DNA of 51,528 bases from CANLBN01 sp047629215. GTDB taxonomy: Bacteria > Pseudomonadota > Gammaproteobacteria > Pseudomonadales > Cellvibrionaceae. The position numbers were made by a program, and so were the translations under genes. This document shows, in pieces, positions 25,573-34,259 of the stretch (positions are counted from its first letter, which is position 1; the number at the start of each line of letters is the position of its first letter). The stretch spans positions 1 to 51,528 of the forward strand of contig JBLHWO010000003.1 in assembly GCA_047629215.1 (NCBI GenBank), written 5' to 3'. The notes below the pieces were generated by a model. The model searched no databases. It saw only the letters and a program-made list of their open reading frames with translations, and was not told where the DNA came from.

Positions 25573-26574
25573 GTGAATCAGGAAATATTTGAAAACCGTT
25601 TCGAAGGTTACGATATTATTGGGGATATCCACGGTTGTGGTCGAACTCTAGTAAAGCTACTTGAGGCTATGGGCTATAAAAAACGTGATGGTGTTTATCA
25701 GCATTCTAAACGTCAGATGATTTTTGTAGGCGATATTGTTGATCGTGGGCCACATATTCGGAAAACGTTGAACGTGGTTTACGATATGGTGACTCGTGGA
25801 CATGCTCAAATTGTCATGGGCAATCACGAGTATAATGTTTACTGTTACGCAACTATTGATGAAGTAAAAACACGCGAAACCGGTAAAACCTGTTATCTTC
25901 GCGAGCACAATACCCACAACCAACGTTTAGTCTCAGAAACCTTTGAGCAATTCGCTAATTACTCTGCTGATTTCAAAGAGTATCTCAATTGGTTTAGCCA
26001 CTTACCCCTTTTTCTGGAAATGCCCAATTTTCGTGTTGTTCATGCTTGTTGGGATGAGCAGTATGTAAATGATTATTTAAAAAAGTACCAAACTAACCAG
26101 GTTTCTCCTGAAATAATTGTAAAGTCTAGTGACTTGACCAGTTTTGAGGGTAAAGTACTCGATAGACTAATGCGCGGCACCAGTTTGCCATTGCCTGATG
26201 ACGAAGTTATTCGTAGTCGAGATGGCTTTGAACGCCGCTTATTTCGGACTAAATTTTGGTCTGATACCCCTGTAACATACAGTGATGTGGTGTTTCAGCC
26301 AGACGCCTTACCTGAGCACTTGATTGAGCGGCCACTGAGTGATGGAGAATTAAAGCGGCTTATTCATTACCCTACACAGGCAAAGCCCGTCTTTTTTGGT
26401 CATTATTGGCTCCATGGCAAGCCAGCACCGGTAAAACACAATATCTGTTGCTTAGACTATAGCGCAGTAAAATATGGTCGCTTAGTGGCTTATCGTATGG
26501 ACGGCGAAGAAAAGCTTGATCCGGGCAACTATGTTTGGCTTTACGTAGATCCACCGGAACGTGGTCATGATTAA
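25573..26574 (+). CDS. calcineurin-like metallophosphoesterase
   Basis: 333 aa with GTG start. The metal-binding motifs of the family are present in order: YDIIGDIHGCGRTLVKLL (D-x-H), IFVGDIVDRGPHIRKTL (GDxxDRG), IVMGNHEYNVYCYA (GNHE), and a late FFGHYWLHGK (GHxH-like). Insertions between the motifs resemble PrpE/ApaH-like phosphatases (Ser/Thr phosphatase or dinucleoside tetraphosphatase); substrate unknown. It overlaps the rhomboid gene by 8 nt, implying translational coupling. Confidence 0.88.
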   Translation: MNQEIFENRFEGYDIIGDIHGCGRTLVKLLEAMGYKKRDGVYQHSKRQMIFVGDIVDRGPHIRKTLNVVYDMVTRGHAQIVMGNHEYNVYCYATIDEVKTRETGKTCYLREHNTHNQRLVSETFEQFANYSADFKEYLNWFSHLPLFLEMPNFRVVHACWDEQYVNDYLKKYQTNQVSPEIIVKSSDLTSFEGKVLDRLMRGTSLPLPDDEVIRSRDGFERRLFRTKFWSDTPVTYSDVVFQPDALPEHLIERPLSDGELKRLIHYPTQAKPVFFGHYWLHGKPAPVKHNICCLDYSAVKYGRLVAYRMDGEEKLDPGNYVWLYVDPPERGHD

Positions 26575-27472
26575 TTTAGTTTGGCACCCGGTGATTCGCT
26601 TACCTTTAGAAAAAGATATGCGACCATTATTGGCTTATTTAGAAGCGCAAGCATTACTGCATCATGTAACCGAGGAGGGGGGTGAGCAGCAGCTTTGGAT
26701 ATCAGACGAACCAAGAATTATCGACGTTGCTGAATTGACAGCAAATTGGCTGGCAGGAGAGGTGGATTTAAGTCGCCACTTAGTCCCAGAAAGCAAAGCT
26801 GAGGGTGTTCAAGCTTCTGAAACCCACCCTATTAACGCTGCTATAAAATTGATAAAATTAGTGCCCGTCACGTTAACGGCTATTTTCTTAGGTTTCTTGG
26901 GAGCTCTGATAATATTTGCAGATGATCAAAATCTATCGTACGCAGAGCCTTTTTTGTTTCAAGCGATACAGGATGGATATTTTGTTTCTTTTGCAGAAAC
27001 AATGGCTTCAGGACAATACTGGCGATTGTTGACGCCTATTTTTTTACACTTTACTTTGTTACATATAATATTTAATAGCCTTATTCTATGGGAAATAGGT
27101 CGTCGTATTGAGTTAGTAAAAGGACCATCGCACATCCTATTAATTATTATTTCTGTTGGTGTCATGTCGAATTTTGCTCAATATATGACTCAACAAAATA
27201 CTATTTTTGGTGGCTTATCCGGTGTTGTTTATGGAGTGATAGGGTATATAGCGGTTTATCAACAATTCATTTATCATCCAGTACTTCAGTTTAATAAAGC
27301 GGCGATTGCTTTCTTTATTGTGTGGTTACTATTGGGAGCATTGGGCATTATCGATGTCTTTATTAGCGGAAGTATTGCGAATGCAGCTCATGTTGTTGGT
27401 TTGATCTCTGGTGCGATTATTGGTTTATTCGTCATGCTAATGGACCGTAACGGTAAGGCTAGAGAGAAATAA
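26567..27472 (+). CDS. GlpG-like rhomboid intramembrane serine protease
   Basis: 301 aa from the ATG at 26567. An N-terminal cytosolic domain (about 1-90) like that of GlpG precedes six or seven membrane helices starting about 98. Catalytic residues: Ser218 in FGGLSGVVYG and His275 in ANAAHVVGL; HFTLLHIIFN supplies the conserved His/Asn of helix 2, and WRLLTPIFLH is the WR motif. It cleaves membrane proteins within the lipid bilayer. Coupled to the upstream phosphoesterase gene. Confidence 0.93.
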   Translation: MINLVWHPVIRLPLEKDMRPLLAYLEAQALLHHVTEEGGEQQLWISDEPRIIDVAELTANWLAGEVDLSRHLVPESKAEGVQASETHPINAAIKLIKLVPVTLTAIFLGFLGALIIFADDQNLSYAEPFLFQAIQDGYFVSFAETMASGQYWRLLTPIFLHFTLLHIIFNSLILWEIGRRIELVKGPSHILLIIISVGVMSNFAQYMTQQNTIFGGLSGVVYGVIGYIAVYQQFIYHPVLQFNKAAIAFFIVWLLLGALGIIDVFISGSIANAAHVVGLISGAIIGLFVMLMDRNGKAREK

Positions 27473-27539
27473 GATAATGGAGAAGATTGCTCAATTCTGC
27501 TCCAGTAGTATTTAAACTTTAATTATTGATAAGCATTAT

Positions 27540-27842
27540 ATGAAAAGCGTAGCTGAATTACTTAATAATATTACCCCTGATATTTATCAAAACCTCATGC
27601 GTTCTATTGAGCTGGGAAAATGGCCTGCAGGTGACAAACTATCGGCGGAGCAAAAGCAGCTGTGCTTGCAAGCTATTATTGCCTATGAAAAAAAGTACCT
27701 ACCTCCGGAGCAGCATACCGGTTACATACAGACAAAAAAGCATACCCATTGTGGTAGTGAAACTGGCGAAGTGACTATCGGTACTGATAATAGCACTGAC
27801 AAAACGGGCACTGACGATATTAGGCCTCTTAATTTTAAATAG
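27540..27842 (+). CDS. yeaC: YeaC family protein (DUF1315)
   Basis: 100 aa. MKSVAELLNNITPDIYQNLM, SIELGKWPAGDKLSAEQKQL and CLQAIIAYEKKYLPPEQHTG fit the DUF1315 domain; the last 40 residues are a polar, low-complexity tail rich in Thr, Gly and Asp. Small cytosolic protein of unknown function. Sits 18 bp ahead of pepN, so probably cotranscribed. Confidence 0.88.
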   Translation: MKSVAELLNNITPDIYQNLMRSIELGKWPAGDKLSAEQKQLCLQAIIAYEKKYLPPEQHTGYIQTKKHTHCGSETGEVTIGTDNSTDKTGTDDIRPLNFK

Positions 27843-27860
27843 ATCGAGACAATTTATATT

Positions 27861-30527
27861 ATGCGCGATGCACAACCACAAGCTATTTACCTTCGAGATT
27901 ATCAAGCGCCCGATTTCTTGATTGAGAAAACAGAATTAACATTTGAGCTCAATGAATTGGTGACAAAGGTGACGTCTACTTTAACCATTCGTCGTAATGC
28001 TGCGGTAAAAAATACAAAGCCTTTGGTTTTAAACGGACAAGATCTCAAATTAATTTCTGTTAGTATTGATGGTAAAAAATTATCTGAAGAAGAATTTTCT
28101 GTGGATGATGAGTTTCTGAAAGTTGAGATTCCTGATTATGGTCAACTAACGTGCGTTACCCATATTTCACCTCAAGAAAATACGTCATTAGAAGGTTTGT
28201 ATAAGTCTAGTGGCATGTATTGTACTCAATGTGAAGCGGAAGGCTTTCGTAAAATAACGTATTATTTAGATCGACCAGATGTAATGAGTGTCTTTACTAC
28301 TAAAATTATTGCGGATAAAGAGCACTACCCCGTTTTGTTATCGAACGGTAATTTAGTAAAGCAGGGAACTGATGCTAATAATCGTCATTGGGCTCTATGG
28401 GAAGACCCATTTAAAAAGCCTGCTTACCTTTTTGCCCTGGTTGCAGGAAAACTAGATAACATTGAAGATCAATTTATTACTATGTCAGGGCGTCAGGTCA
28501 CTTTGCAGATTTTTGTAGAGTCTAAAGATCTAGATAAGTGCGACTATGCAATGAGCTCATTAAAGAATGCAATGCGTTGGGATGAAACCGTTTATGGACG
28601 TGAATATGATCTAGATATTTTTATGATTGTTGCCGTCGATGATTTCAACATGGGGGCGATGGAAAATAAAGGATTAAATATTTTCAACACTGCTTGCGTA
28701 CTGGCAAATTCTAAAACAACAACTGATACCGGATTTCAGCGAGTTGAAGGCGTTGTTGCGCATGAATACTTTCATAACTGGTCAGGTAATCGGGTTACTT
28801 GCCGCGATTGGTTCCAGTTAAGCTTAAAAGAAGGCTTTACGGTGTTTCGAGATCAAGCTTTTTCTGCTGACATGGGTTCTCCTACTGTTAAACGAATTGA
28901 AGATGTTGGCTTTTTGCGGACGCTACAGTTTGCAGAAGATGCCGGGCCTATGGCGCACCCAGTACAACCGCCTTCATTTATTGAAATTTCAAATTTTTAC
29001 ACCTTAACGGTCTACGAAAAAGGGTCTGAAATTGTTCGCATGTTACATACCTTGTTAGGGGAAAAAGCCTTTAGAGCAGGTTCGGATAGTTATTTTGAGC
29101 GTCATGATGGTGAAGCAGTGACCATTGATGACTTCGTTAGCGCTATGGAAAGTGCGTCGGGCAAAGATTTATCGCAATTTAAAAACTGGTACACACAGGC
29201 CGGTACTCCAACGCTTGTGGTAAAGGATGAGTACAATGAAACTGATCAAGTCTATAAGCTAACGATTAAACAACGCCAGCCTGACACACCAGAATCTAAG
29301 GGAGCGGATAAAAAGTTATTACATATGCCTATCGCTATGGGTTTAGTTGGAGATGCGGGGTGTCTTGCGTTACACCCTGAAGGCTTTAACCTACAGGAAC
29401 AAGCCGATAATACTCACTGGATACTTGAATTAAGTGACGCAGAGCAAACCTTTACTTTTAACAAGGTAATTGAAAAGCCGGTACCCTCATTGCTTCGAAA
29501 TTTTTCCTGTCCTGTAAAATTAGTTTTTGATTATACGCGCGACGATTATTTAAGGCTGATGCAAAACGATAGCGATGGTTTTAGTCGTTGGAATGCAAGC
29601 CAACAGTTAGCGGTGTCTATTATTCAAGAGCAAATGTCTGCATTTCAACAAAATAAAAAATGTCCAATTGACTTAAGTTTAAGTTCAGGGCTGCAGGCAT
29701 TAATCGGTGATCAGTCTTTAGATAAAGCAATGGTCGCTAATATGTTAAGTCTACCCTCGGAAGCTTATTTGGCAGAAATTTCCGGTAAAATAGATGTGGC
29801 CGCCATTCACTATGCAAGAAACAGTCTTCGTAACAGTATTGCCATTAACTTAAAAGACAGCTTATGGTCAGTGTACCGGTCTCTTGCTGGCACTAAACCC
29901 TACGAGCCAAGTGCAGATGCAATAGCGGAACGCACCCTAAAGAACACAGCGCTTGATTATTTAATGTTAATTGATGATCCTGAGTTTCACAGAGCCTGTA
30001 TTGAACAGTATTATCAAGCTGATAATATGACCGATTCAATGGCCGCGTTACGCTCGTTAGTGCACAGTAATTTTGATTCATTGGCAGATGAAAAAGCCTC
30101 GGCTTTAAGTCATTTTTATGAAACATGGAGCCACGAGACACTTGTCGTTAATCAATGGTTAGCTGTTCAAGCATCAAACCCTAAAGAAAATACCTTAAAT
30201 GCTGTAAAAGACTTAATGAATCACGTTAGCTTTTCGCTTAAAAACCCCAATAAAATAAGATCATTGGTAGGCGCCTTTTCTAGTAACGCGATTAGTTTTC
30301 ATCAGGCAAGTGGGGATGGCTATAAATTTCTAACAGAACAAATTATATCTTTAAATAAAACCAACCCTCAAGTTGCATCGCGTCTACTGACGCCACTGAC
30401 CCGTTGGCAGAAATATTTAAAGCCACAAAAAAAATTGATGAAGCAAGCCTTAGAAGATATTTTAGCGGTCGATGAGCTGTCAAAAGACGTATATGAGGTT
30501 GTTAGCAAGAGTCTTTCTGAGCAATAA
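27861..30527 (+). CDS. pepN: aminopeptidase N
   Basis: 888 aa, full length for the bacterial M1 family PepN. N-terminal beta domain, then MGAMENKGLNIF (GAMEN exopeptidase motif 265-269), HEYFHNWSGNRVTCRDWFQL (zinc-binding HExxH at 301-305 and Glu324 in LKEGFTVFRDQ), TVYEKGSEIVRMLH (catalytic Tyr), then the helical C-terminal bowl. Cytosolic zinc enzyme that removes N-terminal residues from peptides in the late stages of protein turnover. Followed after a single base by the methyltransferase gene. Confidence 0.97.
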   Translation: MRDAQPQAIYLRDYQAPDFLIEKTELTFELNELVTKVTSTLTIRRNAAVKNTKPLVLNGQDLKLISVSIDGKKLSEEEFSVDDEFLKVEIPDYGQLTCVTHISPQENTSLEGLYKSSGMYCTQCEAEGFRKITYYLDRPDVMSVFTTKIIADKEHYPVLLSNGNLVKQGTDANNRHWALWEDPFKKPAYLFALVAGKLDNIEDQFITMSGRQVTLQIFVESKDLDKCDYAMSSLKNAMRWDETVYGREYDLDIFMIVAVDDFNMGAMENKGLNIFNTACVLANSKTTTDTGFQRVEGVVAHEYFHNWSGNRVTCRDWFQLSLKEGFTVFRDQAFSADMGSPTVKRIEDVGFLRTLQFAEDAGPMAHPVQPPSFIEISNFYTLTVYEKGSEIVRMLHTLLGEKAFRAGSDSYFERHDGEAVTIDDFVSAMESASGKDLSQFKNWYTQAGTPTLVVKDEYNETDQVYKLTIKQRQPDTPESKGADKKLLHMPIAMGLVGDAGCLALHPEGFNLQEQADNTHWILELSDAEQTFTFNKVIEKPVPSLLRNFSCPVKLVFDYTRDDYLRLMQNDSDGFSRWNASQQLAVSIIQEQMSAFQQNKKCPIDLSLSSGLQALIGDQSLDKAMVANMLSLPSEAYLAEISGKIDVAAIHYARNSLRNSIAINLKDSLWSVYRSLAGTKPYEPSADAIAERTLKNTALDYLMLIDDPEFHRACIEQYYQADNMTDSMAALRSLVHSNFDSLADEKASALSHFYETWSHETLVVNQWLAVQASNPKENTLNAVKDLMNHVSFSLKNPNKIRSLVGAFSSNAISFHQASGDGYKFLTEQIISLNKTNPQVASRLLTPLTRWQKYLKPQKKLMKQALEDILAVDELSKDVYEVVSKSLSEQ

Positions 30528-30528
30528 T

Positions 30529-31353
30529 ATGCCGTACTCTTTCCTAACGAAGGCGCCTGAACGATTTAAGGAAATAATTAACGCTCGCTTTGGTGTTAAG
30601 CCTTTAATTGAGTCACAGTCAGATATCAGCTCATGGTTTTCTACTTCTGCTGGGCAGCGGCTATTGCAATCCGAACAAATAAAGTTAAATCGTATTATGC
30701 CAGAAATGTACGGCTATCATTTGATGCAGTTAAGTGTTGATAGCGGTTCATTGTCGTTGTCACGACAAAGCCCAGTGACTCACCATTTTTCACTAGGGGT
30801 CGAGCCTAAGGATGAGGTCGGAGCAGTAACCGAGTTCGAAAGTTTACCGATAGATGCGGAATCAATAGATGTTGCATTATTGCATCACGTTTTAGAGTAT
30901 TCTACTAAACCACATCAGCTATTAAGGGAAACGGCTCGCACAATTATACCGAATGGCTATATTATTGTAGTTGGATTTAATCCTTGGAGTTTTTCAACAA
31001 CAAAAAGACAACTGGGTAGATTGATAAGTCCTAATGCACAAAGACGTTTCCATAATTTGCGTAGGAGCCGATTGCTTGACTGGTTGCAATTATTAGACTT
31101 CGAGCCTGTACTGCTTGAATATGGCGATCACGGCTGGCCTGTTCAAAATCAATATGGGAAAAAAATTCAAGAGTATATAAGAAATCTTTTTCCGATATTC
31201 GGTAGCTTCTATATTATTGTAGCGCGTAAAAGCATCACTCCAATGACAATTATAAAACCTGAATGGAAAAAAGTATCACGCTTGCCCAGTTGGGCTAAAG
31301 GTTCTATAACGCAACACTCGACTAAAGATTCTCTAGAGTGTATTAAAAAATAA
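30529..31353 (+). CDS. yafS: YafS-like class I SAM-dependent methyltransferase
   Basis: 274 aa from the ATG at 30529, placed right after the pepN stop; the frame is open upstream but overlaps pepN. The N-terminus has WFSTSAGQRLLQSEQIKLNR typical of YafS-type proteins. Methyltransferase motifs: the usual glycine loop is replaced by LGVEPKDEVGAV, then ESIDVALLHHVLEYSTKPHQ and GYIIVVGFNPWSFSTTKRQL. Gene order yafS-rnhA-dnaQ is that of enterobacteria, which supports the assignment. The target is unknown; the degenerate SAM loop is a caution. Confidence 0.85.
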   Translation: MPYSFLTKAPERFKEIINARFGVKPLIESQSDISSWFSTSAGQRLLQSEQIKLNRIMPEMYGYHLMQLSVDSGSLSLSRQSPVTHHFSLGVEPKDEVGAVTEFESLPIDAESIDVALLHHVLEYSTKPHQLLRETARTIIPNGYIIVVGFNPWSFSTTKRQLGRLISPNAQRRFHNLRRSRLLDWLQLLDFEPVLLEYGDHGWPVQNQYGKKIQEYIRNLFPIFGSFYIIVARKSITPMTIIKPEWKKVSRLPSWAKGSITQHSTKDSLECIKK

Positions 31354-31408
31354 TAGCAAAGAAAAAGTTGGTGATCTTCCAAACACATTAAAATTACGGG
31401 TTACACTA

Positions 31409-31837
31409 TTGAAAAAAATCGAAATATTCACTGATGGTGCCTGTAAAGGTAATCCTGGGCCTGGTGGCTGGGGAGCTTTATTACGCTATGATGCGAATGA
31501 GAAACCGTTGTATGGTGGCGAAAATAATACAACCAATAATCGTATGGAATTAATGGCTGCTATTAAGAGCTTGGAAAGTTTAAAGGAACCCTATGAGGTT
31601 ATATTAACGACTGATTCACAATATGTTCGTAAAGGTATTACAGAATGGATTGTTAATTGGAAAAAGAATGGCTGGAAAAATGCCGCAAAAAAACCAGTTA
31701 AAAATAGCGATCTATGGCAACAGCTGGATGAACAGTCTCAAAAGCATCAAATTGACTGGCGCTGGGTTAAAGGCCATAGCGGTCATCGTGAAAATGAAAT
31801 TGCTGACCAGTTAGCCAATAAGGGAATTCCGCAATGA
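31409..31837 (+). CDS. rnhA: ribonuclease HI
   Basis: 142 aa with TTG start, no other start fits. All catalytic carboxylates are present: Asp9 (FTDGACKGNPGPGGWG), Glu47 (NRMELMAA), Asp69 (TTDSQYV) and Asp133 (ENEIADQLA), with the His123 loop KGHSGH. It degrades RNA in RNA-DNA hybrids during replication and R-loop removal. The stop overlaps the dnaQ start by four bases (ATGA). Confidence 0.95.
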   Translation: MKKIEIFTDGACKGNPGPGGWGALLRYDANEKPLYGGENNTTNNRMELMAAIKSLESLKEPYEVILTTDSQYVRKGITEWIVNWKKNGWKNAAKKPVKNSDLWQQLDEQSQKHQIDWRWVKGHSGHRENEIADQLANKGIPQ

Positions 31838-32559
31838 GGCAAATAGTACTTGATACAGAAACGACAGGGCTTGAGCCATCTAAAGGTCATCGAGTTATTG
31901 AAATCGGCTGTGTAGAGTTAGTTAATCGTAAACTAACGGGCAAGCATTACCATCAGTATCTTCAGCCAGAGCGAGATATAGAAGAGCAAGCTATTGAAAT
32001 TCATGGTATTACCAATGCGTTCCTAAAAGACAAGCCCGTTTTTTCTAGGATAGTTGATGAGTTCATGGCTTTTGTTGATGGCGCTCAGTTGATTATTCAT
32101 AACGCCCCTTTTGACGTTGGATTTATTAATAATGAATTAAAGTTGTTTAAGGGAAAGTATTCAGCTATTACTGACTATTGTTCAATTATTGATACTTTGG
32201 CCATGGCCAGAGAGAAACACCCGGGTCAAAAAAATAATCTCGATGCTTTATGTAAACGTTATACTGTCGATAACTCTCAAAGGGACTTACACGGCGCACT
32301 CTTAGATTCTGAGATATTAGCCGATGTTTATTTAATGATGACTGGAGGCCAGACGGCTCTCCTGCTAAGTGACAAAGATGATAACTTTGGTAATTCACAA
32401 TTAGGCGAGAATGAAGGTGTTCGTCGCCTTACCAGCACATTTAATACCCCTACCATCAGGGCCAGCGATGACGAAGTAACGGCTCACCTAGATAAGTTGG
32501 CAACCATTGATAAGAAGAGTGCAGGACAGTGCCTATGGTTGCAACAAGGGAAAGAATAA
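31834..32559 (+). CDS. dnaQ: DNA polymerase III epsilon (proofreading) subunit
   Basis: 241 aa, DEDD 3'-5' exonuclease. ExoI VLDTETTGLEP (Asp7, Glu9), ExoII IIHNAPFDVGFINNE (Asp94), ExoIII LHGALLDSEILADVYL (His153, Asp158). The C-terminal tail of about 60 residues binds the alpha subunit. Coupled to rnhA by an ATGA overlap. Convergent with batD, whose stop is only 8 bp away, and no clear terminator separates them. Confidence 0.96.
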   Translation: MRQIVLDTETTGLEPSKGHRVIEIGCVELVNRKLTGKHYHQYLQPERDIEEQAIEIHGITNAFLKDKPVFSRIVDEFMAFVDGAQLIIHNAPFDVGFINNELKLFKGKYSAITDYCSIIDTLAMAREKHPGQKNNLDALCKRYTVDNSQRDLHGALLDSEILADVYLMMTGGQTALLLSDKDDNFGNSQLGENEGVRRLTSTFNTPTIRASDDEVTAHLDKLATIDKKSAGQCLWLQQGKE

Positions 32560-32567
32560 AAGCTACA

Positions 32568-34247
32568 TCAATATTCTGTGTAAAGATTTTTTAATGCATG
32601 TGCCGACTGTTTGTTCTTATCTATTTCTTTTAGTGCACTAAGCTTAATTAGTAATTTTTCCGGCCTATAGTTTTCGTCTTTTTGCTTTTTCCCGAAGACT
32701 TGACTGTCAAGACTCCTTAGGTCTGACCTTAGTTCCGGATAAAACTCTACGAACTTATTCAATGAGTTTAGGCTTTTTTTGTGTGTAAGATGCCGTCCCA
32801 ATTGCAGTAGTGTTGTTCTGAGTAAATCCCAGTTTTCATTATTAATTGCATTTGTAATATCAGTCATAAGTTGTTTTCGGCTTGTTTTAAATACCGTATT
32901 TAGCCCCTGTTTTTTTATATCTGGTTCAAGGTCAGGTTTTTTTCTTTTATTAACAGTAAATAGAATATAGGCCAGTAATAAACTACTAATGGCAAATAAT
33001 GAGGTTAAAGTTTTCCCTAATAGTGAGGCGGAAGCGCTATGGTTGGTTTTTGCTCCGGTGTTTTCGCTTGCTTCAGTTAGTGCAGGCAACTTGTCTGAAC
33101 CTAATTTTTTTGGGCTGACAACGACAATTTTTTGTGGGGCTATGGTGGCAATCACCTCTTTATTACTGCTTGTATTCCACCATTTAGCGGTGGCTCCGGG
33201 AAAAGTGAAGATACCTATTTCTCGCGGTATTATCGCGAAGTTGTTTATTCTAGTTCCAGTTATTCCTGCTGAGCTCTTGTCGTTATCAATAGTGGGCTGA
33301 TCAGAGTAGATGGTGAATTTATCAGAATTTGGTAGTGATATTTCAGGTAGCTGCGCCGCGGTTAAGCCATTAGCAATTAATATTAGTTGATAATTTAGTG
33401 GTTCTCCCAGTTTTGCCTGAATGATTGACTGCTTCCATTTTGCATCTAAGGTTACTGCAGTGGAAGGTAACCAAGTATCTGCTGTGCTAGTGTTGGCGAT
33501 AGGCAGTATATTAACAGTAACAGGCGCACTTCTTACGTATAAATAGGGATTACCTGAGCGACCAAAATCAAAACGATCTGCCGCTTTTTCAAGCCGCCAA
33601 GACTGTGTAGGGATGATGATTTCCCCGCTTGATTGCGGATGGAGGGCATAAGTTTTTTCAAATAAATTATAGGGGACTCCTTTCACATTACTTCGAAAAT
33701 TATTTTCTGAAACTAAAGTGATTGTTGTGTTCTCGAGCCGGAGCACTTCGTCATCATAGCTAGAAAGCGCTGTTTTATAATAAAGTCTAATTGTTACAAG
33801 TATTTGTTCTTGTACGTAAACTGTACTTTTATTAATAGCTAACTGCAGAAATGCATCTTTATCTACTGCTTTGCCTGTACCGGCTTCGTCTACTATTATC
33901 GAAATGGCTTGGCTATAGGCTCCTCGGTATTCAAAAGCGGGGATCAGTAACTCTCCTGAATCTTTCGGGCTTAATATGAGAATCCACTGAGTATTGGCAG
34001 ATACTTTACCGTTAACAACTGAGGTTTGATTACTACGTTGAGTATTAATGATGTCAAATTGTAGCAATAGCTCAGTGAAATCAATTGTATCTGTTGAATT
34101 TTCGTCAGCTGTAATAATTAATCGCAGTGATTCATTATCCGCTAATTCACTCCGATCTACTGCGGCATTTAAAATAAGACTATTAGCATTAATGCTGATA
34201 GAGAGCAGGCTAATCAAGAAAGTTAATAAAAAACAAAATTTATTCAT
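32568..34247 (-). CDS. batD: BatD/oxygen tolerance family protein
   Basis: 559 aa from the ATG at 34247 (a TTG at 34256 would lengthen it). Signal peptide 1-22 (LLTFLISLLSISINANS), then BatD Ig-like domains (LNAAVDRSELADNESLRLII, GQ-poor repeats, SGELLIPAFEYRGAYS), a membrane helix near 425-445 (LLGKTLTSLFAISSLLLAYI) and a basic cytosolic tail. Last gene of the moxR-bat operon; it should work in the envelope with BatA and BatB. Start lies 10 nt after the batB stop. Confidence 0.9.
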   Translation of the reverse strand: MNKFCFLLTFLISLLSISINANSLILNAAVDRSELADNESLRLIITADENSTDTIDFTELLLQFDIINTQRSNQTSVVNGKVSANTQWILILSPKDSGELLIPAFEYRGAYSQAISIIVDEAGTGKAVDKDAFLQLAINKSTVYVQEQILVTIRLYYKTALSSYDDEVLRLENTTITLVSENNFRSNVKGVPYNLFEKTYALHPQSSGEIIIPTQSWRLEKAADRFDFGRSGNPYLYVRSAPVTVNILPIANTSTADTWLPSTAVTLDAKWKQSIIQAKLGEPLNYQLILIANGLTAAQLPEISLPNSDKFTIYSDQPTIDNDKSSAGITGTRINNFAIIPREIGIFTFPGATAKWWNTSSNKEVIATIAPQKIVVVSPKKLGSDKLPALTEASENTGAKTNHSASASLLGKTLTSLFAISSLLLAYILFTVNKRKKPDLEPDIKKQGLNTVFKTSRKQLMTDITNAINNENWDLLRTTLLQLGRHLTHKKSLNSLNKFVEFYPELRSDLRSLDSQVFGKKQKDENYRPEKLLIKLSALKEIDKNKQSAHALKNLYTEY

Positions 34248-34259
34248 AGTCAACAAATG